From Microtetraspora sp. NBRC 13810 (GTDB taxonomy: Bacteria > Actinomycetota > Actinomycetes > Streptosporangiales > Streptosporangiaceae), in assembly GCF_030268685.1 (NCBI RefSeq), contig NZ_BSRQ01000007.1, forward strand, positions 310,001 through 374,000: a stretch of 64,000 nucleotides of DNA. The letters are read 5' to 3'. The position numbers were made by a program, and so were the translations under genes. Below are positions 32,946-44,203 of the stretch, in pieces (position 1 is the first letter of the stretch; the number at the start of each line of letters is the position of its first letter). The notes below the pieces were generated by a model. That model worked only from the letters and a program-made list of their open reading frames with translations, made no database searches and was not told the DNA's origin.

Positions 32946-33992
32946 TCAGGCCGCTCCCGGGGACGCGGCCGCCATCACCCCCAGCGGCAGCCGGGCCTCG
33001 ATCACGCCCGGATCCTCGGTGTAGGTCAGCGTGGCGCCCAGCGGCAGCATCAGCCGCCGCATCCGCGTGTTGTCGGAGAGCATCCCGGCCCTGATCTCGG
33101 CGAAACCGAGGTCCCTGGCGTGCTGCACGAGCATGCGGGCGAGCACGCCGCCCAGGCCGCGCCCCTGCCAGCGGTCCTCGACCAGGAAGCCCACCTCGGC
33201 GATGCCGGGATCGGCGGTGAAGAGCAACGTCGCCAGGGCCACCACCTGGCCGTCGTGCCCGGCGACGAGGGACAGCCCGCGCCCACGGTCGCAGAGGCGG
33301 TCGAACAGCCGGGGCGGCAGGGTGGGCATGGCGGTGAAGTAGCGGAACCTGCGCGATTCCGGCGAGCAGCGTTCATGCAGGTCGCGTACGGCGTCGCGGT
33401 AGATCGGGGTGAGCGGGCGGATCATGACCTCGCCGCCGTCGGCGAGCCGGACCTGCCGGTCGTGACCGGCGGGCTCGGCCGGCGGCTGGGCGAGCCGGAC
33501 GAACGCCGCCGCCCGGGCGGCCTCGGTCAGGGTGAAGGGCAGGTGCGACCGGCGCAGCCGGACCGCGCGCCGCTGCGCGACCGGCACGGTGAGCAGGGTC
33601 GGGTCGGGCAGCTCCCCCGCTTCACCGGCCGCGGAGCCGTACACCCAGCGCGCGTCGTCGGCGCGCAGCAACTCGGCGAGCAGTTCGGGCAGCCGCCACG
33701 GCATGCCGCGCAGCCGGGCGGCGAGCAGCAGCGCCCTGGTCGGCTCGTCGGTCAGCTCGTGCGCGGTGGCGGCGACGACCTCGACCCGGCGCCCGCCGGC
33801 GGCCTCCAGCGCCGCGCGGACGGCCTCCGGGGAAGCGGGGATGTCGGCCATGAACTCGTCGACCGTGCCGTCGGTGTCGGGCTGCACGCTCAGGCCGAGG
33901 ATGTTGCCCCCCTTCTCCGCCAGCGCGGCGGCCAGTGAGGCCAGCCGTCCGGGACGCTCGTCCACAGTCGTGCGAATGCGCAGAAACCCCAT
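32946..33992 (-). CDS. ACT domain-GNAT acetyltransferase fusion (amino-acid-regulated protein acetyltransferase type)
   Basis: A 348-residue two-domain protein. Residues 1-75 form an ACT domain (FLRIRTTVDERPGRLASLAAALAEKGGNI), a middle linker follows, and residues about 185-340 form a GNAT acetyltransferase with VEDRWQGRGLGGVLARMLVQHAR as acetyl-CoA loop. Fusions of this kind in actinobacteria are protein lysine acetyltransferases whose activity is tuned by amino acids bound at the ACT domain; acetyl-CoA synthetase is a known target class. Target here unknown. It is divergent from the oxidase/amidohydrolase operon. Confidence 0.87.
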   Translation of the reverse strand: MGFLRIRTTVDERPGRLASLAAALAEKGGNILGLSVQPDTDGTVDEFMADIPASPEAVRAALEAAGGRRVEVVAATAHELTDEPTRALLLAARLRGMPWRLPELLAELLRADDARWVYGSAAGEAGELPDPTLLTVPVAQRRAVRLRRSHLPFTLTEAARAAAFVRLAQPPAEPAGHDRQVRLADGGEVMIRPLTPIYRDAVRDLHERCSPESRRFRYFTAMPTLPPRLFDRLCDRGRGLSLVAGHDGQVVALATLLFTADPGIAEVGFLVEDRWQGRGLGGVLARMLVQHARDLGFAEIRAGMLSDNTRMRRLMLPLGATLTYTEDPGVIEARLPLGVMAAASPGAA

Positions 33993-34175
33993 GTTCGGTT
34001 CGCTCCCTCCGTCACCCGAAAGAGTGGCGGAGAACTGTTACACAACTGCTACGTAACGATGAGCCCGCCGTTTCATCCTGATTCACTAGGCATGGCCGGA
34101 CTTCACCGTGCCACCGAAGGCACCTTGCGGACCCGGGACAGGGACAAGGACAGGGGCAGAGGAGGATGGGCGGAT

Positions 34176-35579
34176 ATGAACGGCACCGTTCCGCTGACCG
34201 GCGACTTCGTCAACGGGGACGTCTCCTTCTGGTACCGCTCCGCCGGGCCGCCCGTGCCCGGCGAGCGGCTCGACGGCGACCTGGACGCCGACGTGGCGAT
34301 CGTCGGCGCCGGCTACACCGGCCTGTGGACCGCCTACTACCTCAAGAAGGCCCGGCCCGGCCTGCGGGTCGTCGTGCTGGAACGGGAGTTCGCCGGCTTC
34401 GGCGCCTCCGGCCGCAACGGCGGCTGGCTCACCTCGGAGCTGGCCGGCCTCCCCCGCCGCTACGCCCGGGACCGCGGGGACGCCGCCGTCGCCCGGTTGC
34501 GGCGCGAGATGCACCGGACCGTCGACGAGGTCGTCGCGGTCGCGGCGGCCGAGGGCATCGACGCCGACATCGTCAAGGGCGGCGTGCTGACCGTGGCCAC
34601 CAACCGGGCGCAGGACCGGCGGCTGCGCGAACTCCTCGCGCACGAACGCGCCCTCGGCGGCACCGAGGAGGACCTGCGCCTGCTGCCGGCGGACGAGCGC
34701 GAGGCCAGGCTGCGGGTCGCGGGCGCGGTGAGCGCGCTGTGGAGCCCGCACTGCGCGCGGATCCAGCCGGCCAGGCTGGTCCGCGGCCTACTGCGTGCCG
34801 TACGCGACCTGGGCGTGACCGTCCTGGAGGAGACGCCGGTCACCCGCATCGCCCCTGGCAGGGCCGTCACCCCGCGGGGAACGGTCCGCGCCCGGCACGT
34901 CGTCCGCGCCACCGAGGGCTTCACCCCCGGCCTGGCGGGCCACCGGCGCACCTGGCTCCCGATGAACAGCTCCCTGATCGTCACCGAGCCGCTGAACCCC
35001 GCCGTGTGGGCGGCGATCGGCTGGGACGGGCACGAACTGCTCGGCGACATGGCGCACTACTACATGTACGCCCAGCGCACCGCCGACGACCGCATCGCCT
35101 TCGGCGGGCGCGGCAGCCCCTACCGGTACGGCTCGCGGGTGGACGACCGGGGACGCACCCCCGAGCGGACCGTCGAGGCCCTGTGGCGGCTGCTGACCGG
35201 CATGTTCCCCGCCGTGGCCGGGGCCAGGGTGGCGCACGCGTGGTCCGGCGTGCTCGGCGTCCCCCGCGACTGGTGCGCCGGCGTGCACCTGGACCGCGCC
35301 CGCGGCCTGGCCTGGGCAGGCGGCTACACCGGGCACGGCGTCGCCACCGCCAACCTGGCCGGCCGTACGCTCAGGGACCTCATCCTGGACGAGGAGACCG
35401 AGCTGACGGCGCTGCCCTGGGTGGGGCACCGTTCGCGCGGCTGGGAGCCCGAGCCGCTGCGCTGGCTGGGCGTGCACGCGATGTACGGCCTCTACCGGAT
35501 GGCCGACGCCCGGGAGCGGCGCGGGCGCGCCCGTACCTCGACCCTGGCTCGCGTCGGCGACGCCATCACCGGTAGATAG
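34176..35579 (+). CDS. FAD-dependent oxidoreductase, DAO family (PuuB-like amine oxidase)
   Basis: A 467-residue flavoprotein. The FAD site DVAIVGAGYTGLWTAYYLKK lies near residue 40, GFGASGRNGGW follows, and the closing motif GLAWAGGYTGHGVATANLAGRTL is near 400. This pattern is closest to gamma-glutamylputrescine oxidase and related amine oxidases. ATG 34176 is about ten bases after AGAGGAGG; ATG 34059 upstream adds a non-conserved leader. Six bases separate it from a YtcJ-like amidohydrolase, so they likely share a catabolic role on an amine or amide. Confidence 0.85.
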   Translation: MNGTVPLTGDFVNGDVSFWYRSAGPPVPGERLDGDLDADVAIVGAGYTGLWTAYYLKKARPGLRVVVLEREFAGFGASGRNGGWLTSELAGLPRRYARDRGDAAVARLRREMHRTVDEVVAVAAAEGIDADIVKGGVLTVATNRAQDRRLRELLAHERALGGTEEDLRLLPADEREARLRVAGAVSALWSPHCARIQPARLVRGLLRAVRDLGVTVLEETPVTRIAPGRAVTPRGTVRARHVVRATEGFTPGLAGHRRTWLPMNSSLIVTEPLNPAVWAAIGWDGHELLGDMAHYYMYAQRTADDRIAFGGRGSPYRYGSRVDDRGRTPERTVEALWRLLTGMFPAVAGARVAHAWSGVLGVPRDWCAGVHLDRARGLAWAGGYTGHGVATANLAGRTLRDLILDEETELTALPWVGHRSRGWEPEPLRWLGVHAMYGLYRMADARERRGRARTSTLARVGDAITGR

Positions 35580-35585
35580 GTAGCC

Positions 35586-37196
35586 ATGACCGAACTCGTT
35601 TTCCGCGGCGGACCCGTCTTCACCGCCACCGGCTCCACCGCGGAGGCCGTGCTCGTCCGCGACGGGCTGATCGCCGCCTGCGGCACGGAGGCCGAAGTCG
35701 CGGGCCAGGCCGGCCCCCGCCACGAAACCGTCGACCTGGACGGGCGCCTGCTGACCCCGTCGTTCACCGACGCGCACCTGCACCCCGTCCAGGCGGGCAT
35801 GGAACGGGCCAGATGCGACCTGTCGGAGGTCTACGGGCTGCCCGAGTACGTGGAGCGGATCCGCGTCTACGCCGCGGCCCACCCCGGCAAGGAGTGGATC
35901 GACGGCGGCGGCTGGGACATGTCCGCCTTCCCCGGCGGGCTGCCCCACCGCTCGCAGCTCGACTTCCTGGACCGGCCCGCCTACCTCATCCAGCGCGACC
36001 ACCACGCGGCCTGGGTCAACAGCCGTGCCCTGGAGGCCGCCGGGATCACCCGGCACACCCCCGACCCGCCGGACGGCAGGATCGAGCGCGACCCGGACGG
36101 CTCGCCGAGCGGCGTGCTGCACGAGGGCGCGATGGACCTCGTGGGCCTGCTCACCCCCCGGCCCACCGAGGCCGACATGCACGCGGCCCTGATGGACGCG
36201 CAGAGTCACCTGTTCTCCCTGGGCATCACCGGCTGGCAGGACGCCATCGTGGGCTCCTACGCCGGGTCGGACGACCAGTTCCCCGTCTACGTCTCCGCCG
36301 CCGCCTCAGGGCGGCTGCGGGCGCGCGTCACCGGCGCGCTGTGGTGGGACAGGACGCGCGGCGCCGAGCAGATCCCCGGCCTGGTGGAACGGCGCGCCGC
36401 GACGGCGGGCCTGGACCGGTTCCGCGCCACCTCCGTGAAGATCATGCAGGACGGCATCACCGAGAACTTCACCGCCGCCGTGCTGGAGCCCTACTGCCGC
36501 TGCGGCGGCACCGGCCTGTCCTACGTGGACCCGGCCAAACTCATCGAATACGTCGCCGAGCTGGACGCGAACGGCTTCCAGGTGCACTTCCACGCGATCG
36601 GCGAGCGTGCCGTACGCGAGGCGCTGGACGCCCTGCGGGGCACCGATCCGGCCAACCGGCACCACGTCGCCCACCTGCAGATCATCGAGCCGTCCGACCT
36701 GCCCAGGTTCGCCGCGCAGGGCGTGACGGCCAACCTCCAGCCCCTGTGGGCCACCCACCACGCCCAGATGGACGAGCTGACCCTGCCCTTCCTCGGCGAG
36801 GAGCGCTCCGCCTGGCAGTACCCCTTCGCCGACCTGGTACGGCACGGCACCCGGCTGTGCGCGGGCAGCGACTGGCCGGTGTCCACCGCCGACCCGCTCC
36901 AGGCGATGCACGTGGCGGTCAACCGCACCGAACCCGGCGGCTCGGTGCACGCGACCTACCCCACGGCCCAGACGCCGTTCCTGCCCGGCCAGGCGATCGA
37001 CCTGGCCACCGTGCTCACCGCCTACACGGCCGGGTCGGCGTGGATCAACCGCTCCCCCGCCGGGAGCATCGAGCCGGGCCGCCCGGCCGACCTGGTCGTC
37101 CTGGACCGCGACCCGTTCGCCGTCGACCCGGCCGACCTGTGGCGGACCCGGGTGGCGATGACCTTCCTCGACGGCGACTGCGTGCACGGCGGCTGA
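35586..37196 (+). CDS. Amidohydrolase family protein, YtcJ-like metal-dependent hydrolase
   Basis: A 536-residue amidohydrolase of the YtcJ/NfdA group. The metal-binding motif DAHLHPVQ follows the N-terminal beta-sandwich. HFHAIGERAVREALD, HVAHLQIIEP and the late AGSDWPVSTADP give the remaining metal ligands, and a C-terminal SIEPGRPADLVVLDRDPF closes the composite domain. Relatives hydrolyse N-substituted formamides or amides. It is co-transcribed with the upstream FAD oxidoreductase and followed by a strong hairpin at 37230-37255. Confidence 0.87.
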   Translation: MTELVFRGGPVFTATGSTAEAVLVRDGLIAACGTEAEVAGQAGPRHETVDLDGRLLTPSFTDAHLHPVQAGMERARCDLSEVYGLPEYVERIRVYAAAHPGKEWIDGGGWDMSAFPGGLPHRSQLDFLDRPAYLIQRDHHAAWVNSRALEAAGITRHTPDPPDGRIERDPDGSPSGVLHEGAMDLVGLLTPRPTEADMHAALMDAQSHLFSLGITGWQDAIVGSYAGSDDQFPVYVSAAASGRLRARVTGALWWDRTRGAEQIPGLVERRAATAGLDRFRATSVKIMQDGITENFTAAVLEPYCRCGGTGLSYVDPAKLIEYVAELDANGFQVHFHAIGERAVREALDALRGTDPANRHHVAHLQIIEPSDLPRFAAQGVTANLQPLWATHHAQMDELTLPFLGEERSAWQYPFADLVRHGTRLCAGSDWPVSTADPLQAMHVAVNRTEPGGSVHATYPTAQTPFLPGQAIDLATVLTAYTAGSAWINRSPAGSIEPGRPADLVVLDRDPFAVDPADLWRTRVAMTFLDGDCVHGG

Positions 37197-37229
37197 CCCT
37201 CCGGCCGGGCCTTTCCCGGCACAGAGAAA

Positions 37230-37255
37230 GGCCCCTCGGTCCGCACCGAGGGGCC
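37230..37255. terminator. Hairpin terminator between amidohydrolase and rbpA
   Basis: GGCCCCTCGGT, loop CCGC, then ACCGAGGGGCC: an 11-base perfect stem. It lies between two convergent genes and can serve both. On the minus strand it is followed by TTTCTC, a short T-rich tract. Confidence 0.8.
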
Positions 37256-37271
37256 TCGCTCCACGCCGGGC

Positions 37272-37619
37272 TCAGTAAATGGGTCGCGAGGAGGTGCGCA
37301 GCCGCTCCAGGGCCTCCGCGAGGATGGCGGCGCCGTCCTTGTCGCTGCGGCGCTCCTTCACGTAGGCCAGGTGCGTCTTGTAGGGCTCGTTCTTCGGCGG
37401 GGCCGGGGGATTGGCCTCGTCCTGTCCGGCCGGCAGGCCGCACCGCGGGCAGTCCCACAGCTCGGGGACGGCCGCGTCACTGGCGAAACTGGGGCGCGTC
37501 TCATGCATGTTGGCGCACCAGAACGGGACCCGGACACGTGGAGCTGCCTCGCCGCGCTCGGCCTCCCCCATCGGGCCGGCGCCGACTCGGCTGCCACGGA
37601 TCGCGTTGCCACTACCCAC
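37272..37619 (-). CDS. rbpA: RNA polymerase-binding protein RbpA
   Basis: A 115-residue transcription factor that binds RNA polymerase and the primary sigma factor and stabilises open complexes. Segments MGSGNAIRGSRVGAG (N-terminal tail), LWDCPRCGLP (core) and THLAYVKERRSDKDGAAILAEALERLR (sigma-interaction domain) are diagnostic. Cys35, His39, Cys57 and Cys60 match the CxxxH...CxxC zinc site of the Streptomyces protein, which the mycobacterial version lacks in part. The GTG start follows GAGGAG by eight bases. Located 75 bases downstream of secG on the same strand. Confidence 0.95.
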   Translation of the reverse strand: MGSGNAIRGSRVGAGPMGEAERGEAAPRVRVPFWCANMHETRPSFASDAAVPELWDCPRCGLPAGQDEANPPAPPKNEPYKTHLAYVKERRSDKDGAAILAEALERLRTSSRPIY

Positions 37620-37694
37620 GGATGAACTCCTCGCTCGATCGCCCCGCGGATGGCGGGGGGAGAATCACTGTCACGCGGTTTCGCCGATAGACGA

Positions 37695-37925
37695 TCAAGG
37701 CCGCAGGAGCAGGCCCAGCGCGACGATGCAGATGAACCAGATCACGCCTGTGATGATGGTGAGCCGGTCGAGGTTGCGCTCGACCACAGAAGACCCACCG
37801 AACGACGACGAGAAACCGCCACCGAACATGTCAGAAAGGCCGCCACCTTTGCCCTTGTGAAGCAGGACGAGCAGCACCATCAGCGAGCTCGACAGGATGA
37901 GGGCGATGGAGATTCCGATAGTCAC
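37695..37925 (-). CDS. secG: Protein translocase subunit SecG
   Basis: A 76-residue membrane protein with two transmembrane helices (about 4-22 and 56-75) and the conserved linker HKGKGGGLSDMFGGG. It is the accessory subunit of the SecYEG protein export channel. Placement after tpiA is the usual actinobacterial and Gram-positive order. A promoter-like sequence lies about 85-110 bases upstream, so it can be expressed separately from gap-pgk-tpiA. Confidence 0.96.
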   Translation of the reverse strand: MTIGISIALILSSSLMVLLVLLHKGKGGGLSDMFGGGFSSSFGGSSVVERNLDRLTIITGVIWFICIVALGLLLRP

Positions 37926-38009
37926 CGTAGACCTGTTCCTTATATGCGCTTACCCGCGGTTGGGAGCGCGACCCAATGCACGACATCGTCGGCGTGACGA
38001 TTCGAACTT

Positions 38010-38037
38010 GCTCTAAGAGGGTACGACCTGCTGTCAA
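38010..38037 (-). promoter_or_regulatory. Probable secG promoter
   Basis: The minus strand has TTGACA (38037-38032), a 16-base spacer and TAGAGC (38015-38010). The -35 element is a perfect match to the primary sigma consensus and the -10 a moderate one. The predicted leader is about 80 bases. Confidence 0.5.
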
Positions 38038-38060
38038 GTCGCACCCTCCGAACGGCCCAG

Positions 38061-38840
<780 letters not shown>

Positions 38841-38845
38841 CGTGG

Positions 38846-40032
38846 TCAGTCCTCCAGCGCGGCGAGTCCGGGCAACGTCTTGCCTTCGAGGTACTCCAGG
38901 CTGGCGCCGCCGCCGGTGGAGATGTGCGAGAACCCGTCCTCGGGCAGGCCGAGCCGGCGCACCGCGGCCGCGGAGTCGCCGCCGCCGACGACGGTGAACG
39001 CCTCGGAGCCGATCAGCGCCTCGGCCACCGCCCGGGTGCCCCCGGCGAAGGCGTCGAACTCGAACACGCCCATCGGGCCGTTCCAGAACACCGTGCGGGC
39101 GTCGGCCAGCTTGCCCGCGAACAGCTCCCTGGTCTTGGGCCCGATGTCGAGGCCCTGCCGGTCGGCCGGGATCGCGGTGGCGTCGACCGCCTCGTGCTCC
39201 GCGTCCGGCGCGAACCCGGTCGCGGCCAGCACGTCCACCGGCAGCACGAGGTCCACGCCGCGCTCGGCCGCCTCGTCGAGGAAGCCGCGCACCTTGTCGA
39301 GCTGGTCCTCCTGCAGCAGCGACCCGCCCACCTCGTGCCCCTGGGCCGCGAGGAAGGTGTAGGCCATGCCGCCGCCGATGAGCAGGCGGTCCACCTTGGA
39401 CAGCAGGTTGGCGATCACGCCGAGCTTGTCGGAGACCTTGGCTCCGCCGAGCACCACGACGTACGGCCGGGCCGGGTCGTCGGTGAGCTTCCTCAGCACG
39501 CCGACCTCGGCCAGCACCAGGCCGCCCGCCGCGTGCGGCAGCAGCCTGGGCACGTCGTAGACGCTGGCGTGCCTGCGGTGCACGGCGCCGAACCCGTCGC
39601 CCACGTAGAGCGCGGCCAGCGCGGCGAGCCGCTCCGCGAACGCGGCGCGCTCGGCGTCGTCCTTGGACTCCTCGCCCGGCTCGAAGCGCAGGTTCTCCAG
39701 CAGCGCGACCTGGCCGTCGGCGAGACCCTCGACCGCCTGCGCGGCCGAGTCGCCCACCACGTCGGAGGCGAAGGCCACGTCCGCGCCGAGCAGCTCGGCG
39801 AGCCGCGTGGCCACGGGACGCAGCGAGTACTTCGCGTCCGGCTTGCCCTTGGGGCGGCCCAGGTGGGCGCACACGACCACGCGCGCGCCCCGCCCGGTGA
39901 GCTCCTGGATCGTCGGCACCGAAGCGCGGATACGCCCGTCGTCGGTGATCGTCTCCCCGTCGAGGGGGACGTTGAGGTCGGCGCGCAGGAGCACGCGCCG
40001 GCCCTTCACGTCGAGTGTGCTCACTCCTCGCA

Positions 40033-40033
<1 letters not shown>
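38846..40033 (-). CDS. pgk: Phosphoglycerate kinase
   Basis: A 395-residue two-domain kinase of lower glycolysis. The N-terminal substrate domain shows [12 protein letters not shown] and HLGRPKGK; the C-terminal nucleotide domain shows [12 protein letters not shown] and [15 protein letters not shown]. The ATG start overlaps the gap stop by one base (TGATG), so the two are translationally coupled. Confidence 0.97.
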
Positions 40034-41112
<1,079 letters not shown>

Positions 41113-41125
41113 CTATCCGAACGAA

Positions 41126-41141
41126 ATTGGTGTAGACCACA
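41126..41141 (-). promoter_or_regulatory. Possible DasR-like (dre) site upstream of gap
   Basis: ATTGGTGTAGACCACA matches the actinobacterial dre consensus ACTGGTCTAGACCACT at 13 of 16 positions. It lies about 90-105 bases upstream of the gap start. DasR, a GntR/HutC regulator, links N-acetylglucosamine to carbon metabolism; control of gap is inference only. Confidence 0.35.
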
Positions 41142-41270
41142 CGCGGGTCCGCTCCAGGCCAGGCAGCACTCACGCGCCTGCCGGTCCATTCAATCAAAGT
41201 GCGACCCCGGTCTCGGCAGGCCCTCCTGCGACACGCTCAGCCCCTGGTCAGAGCGTCGCGCCCGGCGACG

Positions 41271-42251
41271 CTAGGGAGCGAGCATGTCCATGGTCAGGTT
41301 GGCCTCGGTGTTCGGGATGCCGAGATCGCCCGCCCGCTTGTCGGCCATCGCCAGCAGGCGGCGGATCCGCCCGGCGATCGCGTCCTTCGTCAGCGGCGGG
41401 TCGGCGAGCTGGCCCAGCTCCTCCAGGGACGCCTGCTTGTGCTCCACGCGCAGCCGCCCGGCCACCACGAGATGGTCCGGGGCCTCCTCGCCGAGGATCT
41501 CCAGGGCCCGCTGGACGCGCGCGCCGGCCGCGACGGCGGCCCGGGCGGAGCGCCGCAGGTTGGCGTCGTCGAAGTTGGCCAGCCGGTTGGCGGTCGCGCG
41601 GACCTCGCGGCGCATCCGCCGCTCCTCCCAGGCCAGCACGCTGTCATGGGCGCCGAGCCGGGTCAGCAGCGCGCTGATCGCGTCGCCGTCGCGGACCACC
41701 ACCCGGTCCACCCCGCGCACCTCGCGCGCCTTGGCGTGGATCTTCAGCCGGCGGGCGGAGCCGACCAGCGCCAGCGCCGCCTCCGGCCCCGGGCAGGTCA
41801 CCTCCAGCGACATGGACCTGCCGGGCTCGGTCAGCGACCCGTGCGCGAGGAACGCCCCCCGCCAGGCGGCCTCGGCGTCGCAGGTCGCCCCCGCGACCAC
41901 CTGCCGGGGCAGGCCGCGCACCGGACGCCCGTGGTTGTCGATCAGCCCGGTCTGCCGGGCGAGCGCCTCCCCGTCGCGGTACACCCGCACGACGTAGCGC
42001 GACCCCTTGCGCAACCCGGCCGGGGCGAGGACCAGCACCTCGGCCTTGTGGCCGAACACCTCGCCGATGTCCCTGATCAACCGTCTGGCCGTGACGTTGG
42101 TGTCCAGCTCGGCCTCGATCACGATGCGCCCGCCCACCAGGTGCAGCCCGCTCGCGAACCGCAGCAGCGTCGACACCTCCGCTTTGCGGCAGCAAGGCTT
42201 CAGGACCGAAAGCCTGCTCAGCTCGTCCTTCACCACACCCGTCATCGCCAT
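41271..42251 (-). CDS. whiA: Sporulation/cell-division regulator WhiA
   Basis: A 326-residue DNA-binding protein. The N-terminal two thirds resemble a degenerate LAGLIDADG homing endonuclease ([40 protein letters not shown]), and the C-terminal region is a helix-turn-helix ([29 protein letters not shown]). In Streptomyces WhiA works with WhiB to start sporulation septation; outside spore formers it affects division. It sits in the conserved order uvrC-rapZ-yvcK-whiA, all minus strand, 72 bases after yvcK. Confidence 0.97.
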   Translation of the reverse strand: MAMTGVVKDELSRLSVLKPCCRKAEVSTLLRFASGLHLVGGRIVIEAELDTNVTARRLIRDIGEVFGHKAEVLVLAPAGLRKGSRYVVRVYRDGEALARQTGLIDNHGRPVRGLPRQVVAGATCDAEAAWRGAFLAHGSLTEPGRSMSLEVTCPGPEAALALVGSARRLKIHAKAREVRGVDRVVVRDGDAISALLTRLGAHDSVLAWEERRMRREVRATANRLANFDDANLRRSARAAVAAGARVQRALEILGEEAPDHLVVAGRLRVEHKQASLEELGQLADPPLTKDAIAGRIRRLLAMADKRAGDLGIPNTEANLTMDMLAP

Positions 42252-42323
42252 GTGCGTAAGTCCTCCCCCATTCAGACCTGGCTCACAGCAGTCTCTCGTA
42301 CTCGCCGAGCACGCTGACCAGGA

Positions 42324-43331
42324 TCAACGCTTCTCACGGAAAATCTCGTCAAGGACCGAGGCAAGACGTCGTGCATCGTGCCTCGCCGGGTCTCCGGCGG
42401 TGGCCACACCGGCCGTGACCAGCCGGCCGCCCATGCCGATCGTGACCTTCTCGAGTTCCTCTCTGTCGTCGACCACGCCGCTGTCGGCGAGCACGACGTC
42501 GATGTCGAGGGCGGGCGCGTGCTGCCGGAGGACCTCGAGATGCTTCTGGGGGGAGAAGCCGTCGGTCTCGCCCGGCTGCGGCGCGAGATTGAGCGCCACC
42601 AGCCGTTTGGCCCTGGTGGCGTGCAACGCCTCGGCGAGCTGCGGCACCTTCAGGTGCGGCAGCACGCTGGTGAACCATGACCCGGGGCCGAACACGACCC
42701 AGTCGGCGTCGAGCACCGCCGAGATGGCCTGGGGGGAGGCCGGCGGGTCGGGCGGCACCAGCGAGATCGCCCGGACCCTGCCCGGGGTGAGCGCGCAGGC
42801 CACCTGGCCGCGCACGGTGGTGACCGCGCCGTCGAGCTCGACCTCGGCCACGATGTCGAGCGGCACCGACGCCATGGGCAGCACCCTGCCGTGCGCGCCG
42901 AGCAGCCGGCCCACCCAGTCGAGCGCGGCCACGGGGTCGTCGAGCAGCTCCCACAGGGCCACGATCAGCAGGTTGCCGACGGCGTGCCCGTGCAGGTCGC
43001 CCTCGCTGCGGAAGCGGTGCTGCACGACCTTGCTCCAGGTGCGGCCCCAGTCGTCGTCGCCGCACAGCGCGGCCAGCGCCATCCGCAGGTCGCCCGGCGG
43101 CAGCACGCCCAGCTCCCGCCGCAGCCGCCCGCTGGACCCTCCGTCGTCGGCGACGGTGACCACCGCCGTCAGCTCGGAGGCCACCCGGCGCAACGCCGAC
43201 AGCGAGGCGTAGAGGCCGTGGCCGCCGCCGAGGGCGACCACGCTGGGACCGTCACCACCCGGTGACTCGCCAGGCTCCTTCACTTCTCGCGCTGATTCGG
43301 CATCTCCTGACACCGCACCAGGCTCCCTCAC
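42324..43331 (-). CDS. YvcK/CofD-family gluconeogenesis factor
   Basis: A 335-residue Rossmann-like protein of the YvcK (GlmR) family, which binds UDP-sugars and links carbon flow to envelope synthesis. VVALGGGHGLYASLSALRR and TVADDGGSSGRLRRELG are the hallmark N-terminal motifs, and VFGPGSWFTSVLPHL lies in the middle. GTG 43331 overlaps the rapZ stop as GTGA; the first about 30 residues are a non-conserved Glu/Gly-rich leader, so a slightly later GTG is possible. Confidence 0.92.
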   Translation of the reverse strand: MREPGAVSGDAESAREVKEPGESPGGDGPSVVALGGGHGLYASLSALRRVASELTAVVTVADDGGSSGRLRRELGVLPPGDLRMALAALCGDDDWGRTWSKVVQHRFRSEGDLHGHAVGNLLIVALWELLDDPVAALDWVGRLLGAHGRVLPMASVPLDIVAEVELDGAVTTVRGQVACALTPGRVRAISLVPPDPPASPQAISAVLDADWVVFGPGSWFTSVLPHLKVPQLAEALHATRAKRLVALNLAPQPGETDGFSPQKHLEVLRQHAPALDIDVVLADSGVVDDREELEKVTIGMGGRLVTAGVATAGDPARHDARRLASVLDEIFREKR

Positions 43332-44203
43332 TCCCTGCCCACATCCCGATGACTCACCTGAACCTCCATCGAGCGGTCCCGCAGGCGGGCGCCGATCTGC
43401 TCCGCGACGGCGACGCTGCGATGCTTGCCGCCGGTGCAACCCACGGCCAGCGTCACGTAGCTCTTGCCCTCCCGGGCATAGCCCGCCGCGACGACGTCAA
43501 GCACCTCATCGTAGGCGTCGAGGAACTCTTTCGCGCCCGCCTGGCTGAGCACGTAGTCACGGACCGGCGCGTCCAGGCCGTTCATCGGGCGCAGCTCGGG
43601 GACCCAGTGCGGGTTGGGCAGGAAGCGGCAGTCGACGACCAGATCGGCGTCGACCGGCAGGCCGTACTTGTAACCGAAGGAGACCACGTTGACCCGCAGC
43701 CCCGGCCGGTCCTCGCCGCCGAAGAAGGCGACGATCTTGCTGCGCAGCTCGTGCACGTTGAGCGAGGACGTGTCGATCACCAGGTCGGCGTTGGCCCTGA
43801 CCTCGCGCAGGATCCCCCGCTCCCGAGCGATGCCGTCGACCAGCCGGCCCTCCCCCTGCAGGGGGTGGGGACGCCGCACGTTCTCGAAGCGGCGCACCAG
43901 CTCCTCGTCGCTGGCCTCCAGGAACGCCACGCGGACCGCGACGCCGCGCCCCTCCAGCTCCTCGATCGCCGCGTTGAGGTCGGTGGTGAACGCCAGGCTG
44001 CGCACGTCGACCACCGCCGCCACCTTGTCGGCGGCCAGCTTGACCCGCCCGGCCTCCTCGGCGAGTGAGAACAACAGCCCGGGCGGCAGGTTGTCGATCA
44101 CGAACCAGCCCAGGTCCTCCAACGCCTTCGCGGCCGTGCTCCGCCCCGCACCGGACATGCCGGTGACGATGACGAACGCCGGCTCCGCGCCTGTCGCGGT
44201 CAC
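43328..44203 (-). CDS. rapZ: RNase adapter/nucleotide-binding protein RapZ (YvcJ)
   Basis: A 291-residue P-loop protein. Walker A is GMSGAGRST (residues 15-23) and the C-terminal domain carries [20 protein letters not shown]. In E. coli RapZ guides RNase E to GlmZ and senses glucosamine-6-phosphate; in Gram-positives, as YvcJ, it hydrolyses nucleotides, and its RNA role is not established. It overlaps uvrC and yvcK by four bases each, giving tight coupling. Confidence 0.95.
   Translation of the reverse strand: MTATGAEPAFVIVTGMSGAGRSTAAKALEDLGWFVIDNLPPGLLFSLAEEAGRVKLAADKVAAVVDVRSLAFTTDLNAAIEELEGRGVAVRVAFLEASDEELVRRFENVRRPHPLQGEGRLVDGIARERGILREVRANADLVIDTSSLNVHELRSKIVAFFGGEDRPGLRVNVVSFGYKYGLPVDADLVVDCRFLPNPHWVPELRPMNGLDAPVRDYVLSQAGAKEFLDAYDEVLDVVAAGYAREGKSYVTLAVGCTGGKHRSVAVAEQIGARLRDRSMEVQVSHRDVGRE

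Noticed and set aside
37970-38015. tRNA-like GTTCGAATC on the minus strand upstream of secG
   Set aside because: No matching acceptor stem, anticodon arm or D arm could be folded around it.
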